Of a DNA stretch of 64,000 nucleotides, positions 62,938 through 64,000 are shown in pieces; position 1 is the stretch's first letter, and each line of letters starts with the position of its first letter. The stretch lies in the NCBI RefSeq assembly GCF_900115665.1, contig NZ_FOXH01000014.1:62001-126000 (forward strand), read 5' to 3'. A program made the translations under genes and the position numbers. Source of the DNA: Pseudarcicella hirudinis. Lineage in GTDB: Bacteria > Bacteroidota > Bacteroidia > Cytophagales > Spirosomataceae. The notes below the pieces were generated by a model. That model was not told where the DNA came from. It saw only the letters and a list, made by a program, of their open reading frames with translations, and ran no database searches.

Positions 62938-64000
62938 TTAAGCACTTTCAACAGGCAGATAAACGATAAAAGTTGTCCCTTCATTGAGTTTGCTATCTGC
63001 AAAAATATATCCCAGATGATTGGATACTACCCGCTTACAAATTGCCAGTCCGATACCGGTTCCCCCATATTCATGACGCCCGTGCAAGCGTTGAAATATC
63101 ACAAAAATCTTCTCTGCATATTCTTTCTCGAAACCTATTCCGTTGTCTGTAATTTCAAATTTATGGAAACTGGCATCAATCATACTTGACATAACGCCAT
63201 CAATTTCATTACCTGATACCTTATGGTAAGATATTTTTATTTGCGGAACCTGATCCGGTTTAATAAATTTCAGGGAATTACTTAACAAGTTCTGAAATAA
63301 TTGTTGCAATTGAAAACTATATCCGTTAATAATTGGCAGGCTGTCAATGGTAATTTCAGCTTTTGTACTCTTTATCATCTCCGACAAATCTCCCAAAATG
63401 TTGTTTAGCAGCTCGTTAAGATTTACCTCAACCATTTCTGACTTTTTATTCACCAATCTGGAAAACATCAATAAATCATCGATGAGGTTCTGCATTCTTC
63501 CGGCCGATACGCTGATTTTATCCAAAATACTCCGTCCGTCCTCATTCAGGTTTTCCTTATGCTTGTACACAAGCCTGTCACTGAAAGCCCTGATTTTTCG
63601 CAAAGGTTCCTGTAAATCATGAGAAGCCACGTAAGCAAATTGCTCCAGTTCGGCATTTGAACGGTTTAATGCCTCAACCTGTTGCTCCAGTTCAGCCTGA
63701 AAAGCAACCCTGCGAAGTAATTCCTTGTTGATAAGAACAAATGAGACACTGAGCAGAAGTAATGTAAAAAGTGTCAGAATAAGAAGATAAAACGGTGTCG
63801 CCTCTTCCGAAGCCCCCTTTTCCTGTAATCTTTTTTGCAATAAAGAGTTTTCATCATTCTGAAAATCTTTTACCACTATCCTCAGCGAATCCATCGTCGC
63901 TTTACTTCTGATCAGATTTCCTAATCTTGTCTGAGGACTTATTTTACCAGTGGAATCCTGTCTGATATTTTCACGCATCAGATAAATTTTCCGGTAGGTC
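62938..64000 (-). CDS. Sensor histidine kinase, C-terminal part (cut by window edge)
   Basis: The frame is open to the window edge (an internal ATG occurs at 63978, but codons continue upstream), so the 5' part is missing. The visible 353 residues have part of a sensor region (RQDSTGKISPQTRLGNLIRSK, which resembles the end of a CHASE3 domain), a membrane segment (LLILTLFTLLLLSVSFVLI), a short coiled coil (FQAELEQQVEALNRSNAELE), the H-box VASHDLQEPLRK with H120 counted from ATG 63978, the N-box NLLSNSLKF, and the ATP lid with DNGIGF and GTGIGLAIC. It autophosphorylates and passes phosphate to the adjacent Rcp1-type regulator. Confidence 0.94.
   Translation of the reverse strand, partial: TYRKIYLMRENIRQDSTGKISPQTRLGNLIRSKATMDSLRIVVKDFQNDENSLLQKRLQEKGASEEATPFYLLILTLFTLLLLSVSFVLINKELLRRVAFQAELEQQVEALNRSNAELEQFAYVASHDLQEPLRKIRAFSDRLVYKHKENLNEDGRSILDKISVSAGRMQNLIDDLLMFSRLVNKKSEMVEVNLNELLNNILGDLSEMIKSTKAEITIDSLPIINGYSFQLQQLFQNLLSNSLKFIKPDQVPQIKISYHKVSGNEIDGVMSSMIDASFHKFEITDNGIGFEKEYAEKIFVIFQRLHGRHEYGGTGIGLAICKRVVSNHLGYIFADSKLNEGTTFIVYLPVESA

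Noticed and set aside
1-64000. tRNA or rRNA genes, IS elements, prophage
   Set aside because: No T-loop (GGTTCGAAtCC-like) sequence, rRNA segment, transposase or phage structural gene was recognised on either strand; the holin-like gene at 60.6 kb belongs to the YqjE-like family and has no phage context.

Overview
The window looks like chromosomal DNA of a member of the Bacteroidota, most likely a Cytophagales-type environmental bacterium. The evidence is AT-rich DNA, a SusC/SusD pair, an Oar-like TonB receptor, an FG-GAP/ASPIC lipoprotein, Bacteroidota-type -7 boxes (TAnnTTTG), few Shine-Dalgarno sites, and a Nudix-type arabinose regulator. The genus cannot be fixed from sequence alone. No rRNA, tRNA, IS element, prophage or CRISPR array was found.

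Layout. 1-6.7 kb: a cut-off TolC-like gene, then a minus-strand run (FMN oxidoreductase-like protein, AraC regulator, NTF2-fold protein, class I ribonucleotide reductase small subunit), an SDR and two small envelope proteins. 7.2-20.6 kb: uvrA, two MFS transporters, a very large FG-GAP/ASPIC lipoprotein, an amino-acid permease, a DoxX protein and a bilobal aspartyl protease with a PDZ domain. 21-25.4 kb: a dideoxy-amino-sugar cluster (FdtA-like ketoisomerase, two tandem WecD-like acetyltransferases, DegT aminotransferase, polyprenyl-type GT2), followed by tpiA.

26.7-35.3 kb: an arabinose locus in the order Nudix-AraR, araB, [GxxExxY putative nuclease plus 13 tandem palindromic 78-79 bp repeats], araA, GH51 arabinofuranosidase, araD, HAD phosphatase. 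The GxxExxY/repeat block splits the pathway operon between araB and araA. A related 43-bp repeat array occurs at 59.34 kb, where it supplies the last two codons and the stop codon of a GH13 enzyme.

35.4-54.8 kb: a glycan-utilisation region under a divergent DeoR regulator. It holds SusC/SusD, a GntP permease, GH29 fucosidase, RidA, a KDG-kinase-like PfkB enzyme, KDPG aldolase, a D-threonine-aldolase/D-serine-dehydratase-family PLP enzyme, an M19 dipeptidase, GH20 hexosaminidase and an Oar-like TonB receptor. The order suggests import of a substrate that ends in 2-keto-3-deoxygluconate after PLP-dependent deamination, with RidA clearing the imine; D-glucosaminate is one candidate. Eight TGCA half-sites lie in the DeoR/susC intergenic region and overlap both predicted promoters.

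54.9-64 kb: GDPD phosphodiesterase, PBP4-type carboxypeptidase, GH13 enzyme, then two response regulators and a cut-off histidine kinase around a YtxH / holin-like / small protein / PerM operon that resembles the E. coli yqjD-yqjE-yqjK arrangement.

The most novel candidate is the GxxExxY-plus-palindromic-repeat module with its related repeat-only locus. The best metabolic candidate is the amino-aldonate-like pathway in the DeoR-controlled cluster.
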